Source: Actinomycetota bacterium
GTDB lineage: Bacteria; Actinomycetota; Humimicrobiia; Humimicrobiales; Humimicrobiaceae
DNA: 6,194 bases
NCBI GenBank assembly: GCA_003563375.1
Contig: PWSB01000158.1
Location: forward strand, 1 to 6,194
Reading direction: 5' to 3'
Positions 6,088-6,194 of this stretch are shown here, one piece after another. Every line of letters starts with the position of its first letter. The stretch's first letter is position 1. Made by a program: the position numbers and the translations under genes. The notes below the pieces were generated by a model, which was given only the letters and a program-made list of their open reading frames with translations, did no database searches and was not told the DNA's origin.

Positions 6088-6194
6088 AAATTTTAATTAT
6101 TTTATCAATAAGATAAAAAGCAATGATCAGGATGTCTGGGATGAGCTGGAAGAACAGCTTGTTTTAAGTGATGTCAATGCTGCCTGTGCCCAGA
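6071..6194 (+). CDS. ftsY: Signal recognition particle receptor FtsY, N-terminal start, truncated by window edge
   Basis: Only the first 41 codons are present (from MQKLIKNFNYFINKIK). FtsY is the GTPase receptor that docks the signal recognition particle with nascent membrane proteins at the inner membrane. The visible WDELEEQLVLSDVNAACA fits the start of the SRP54/FtsY N domain, where an acidic 'LE..L...D' helix is typical. The long acidic A domain seen in some FtsY proteins is absent, so this would be a short form. The ATG at 6071 overlaps the end of smc by 17 bases in another frame, with only a weak purine-rich ribosome site (AGTGAG, 6061-6066); an in-frame TTG at 6080 is an alternative start. 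Downstream position after smc is the standard synteny and strongly supports the call. Confidence 0.87.
   Translation, partial: MQKLIKNFNYFINKIKSNDQDVWDELEEQLVLSDVNAACAQ

Overview
The window is one gene-dense, entirely plus-strand block from a bacterial chromosome: seven genes, two cut by the window edges, with gaps of no more than 24 bases and two overlaps. It reads as a single operon or part of one. Base composition looks moderately AT-rich (about 40% GC by eye). Isoleucine ATA and arginine AGA/AGG codons are frequent, and two genes start with TTG. The core plsX-acpP-rnc-smc-ftsY is the classic lipid / RNA processing / chromosome / secretion cluster best known from Firmicutes and some other, often anaerobic, bacteria. 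An ADP-forming acyl-CoA synthetase at the 5' end fits an anaerobic, fermentative or acetogenic lifestyle. I cannot assign a phylum from sequence alone; a clostridial lineage or an uncultured anaerobic lineage are both possible.

Layout. 1-786 is the C-terminal ATP-grasp part of an ADP-forming acyl-CoA synthetase, with its N-terminal part outside the window. 800-1864 is a BioD-like P-loop protein with a DRTGG domain, resembling the non-catalytic N-terminal half of long phosphotransacetylases. 1886-2905 is plsX and 2905-3138 is acpP, which overlap by one base. 3163-3879 is rnc (RNase III). 3883-6087 is an SMC-family ATPase, and 6071-6194 is the start of ftsY, overlapping smc by 17 bases. No stretch without a gene exceeds 24 bases, and I see no promoter, terminator, RNA gene, repeat, mobile element or CRISPR array.

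How they fit together. The synthetase interconverts acyl-CoA with acid plus ATP, and its P-loop/DRTGG neighbour probably belongs to the same acyl-CoA/acyl-phosphate metabolism. PlsX makes acyl-phosphate from acyl-ACP for phospholipid synthesis, and AcpP carries the acyl chain. RNase III, SMC and FtsY then couple RNA processing, chromosome organisation and membrane protein targeting to the same transcript.

The most striking point is the SMC protein. It has intact N- and C-terminal ATPase head motifs and sits in the normal smc position, but is only 734 residues long instead of roughly 1,150-1,200. Its arms are much shortened and no SMC hinge domain can be seen between them. This looks like a hinge-less mini-SMC replacing the housekeeping gene. 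An in-frame deletion or assembly artefact remains to be excluded.
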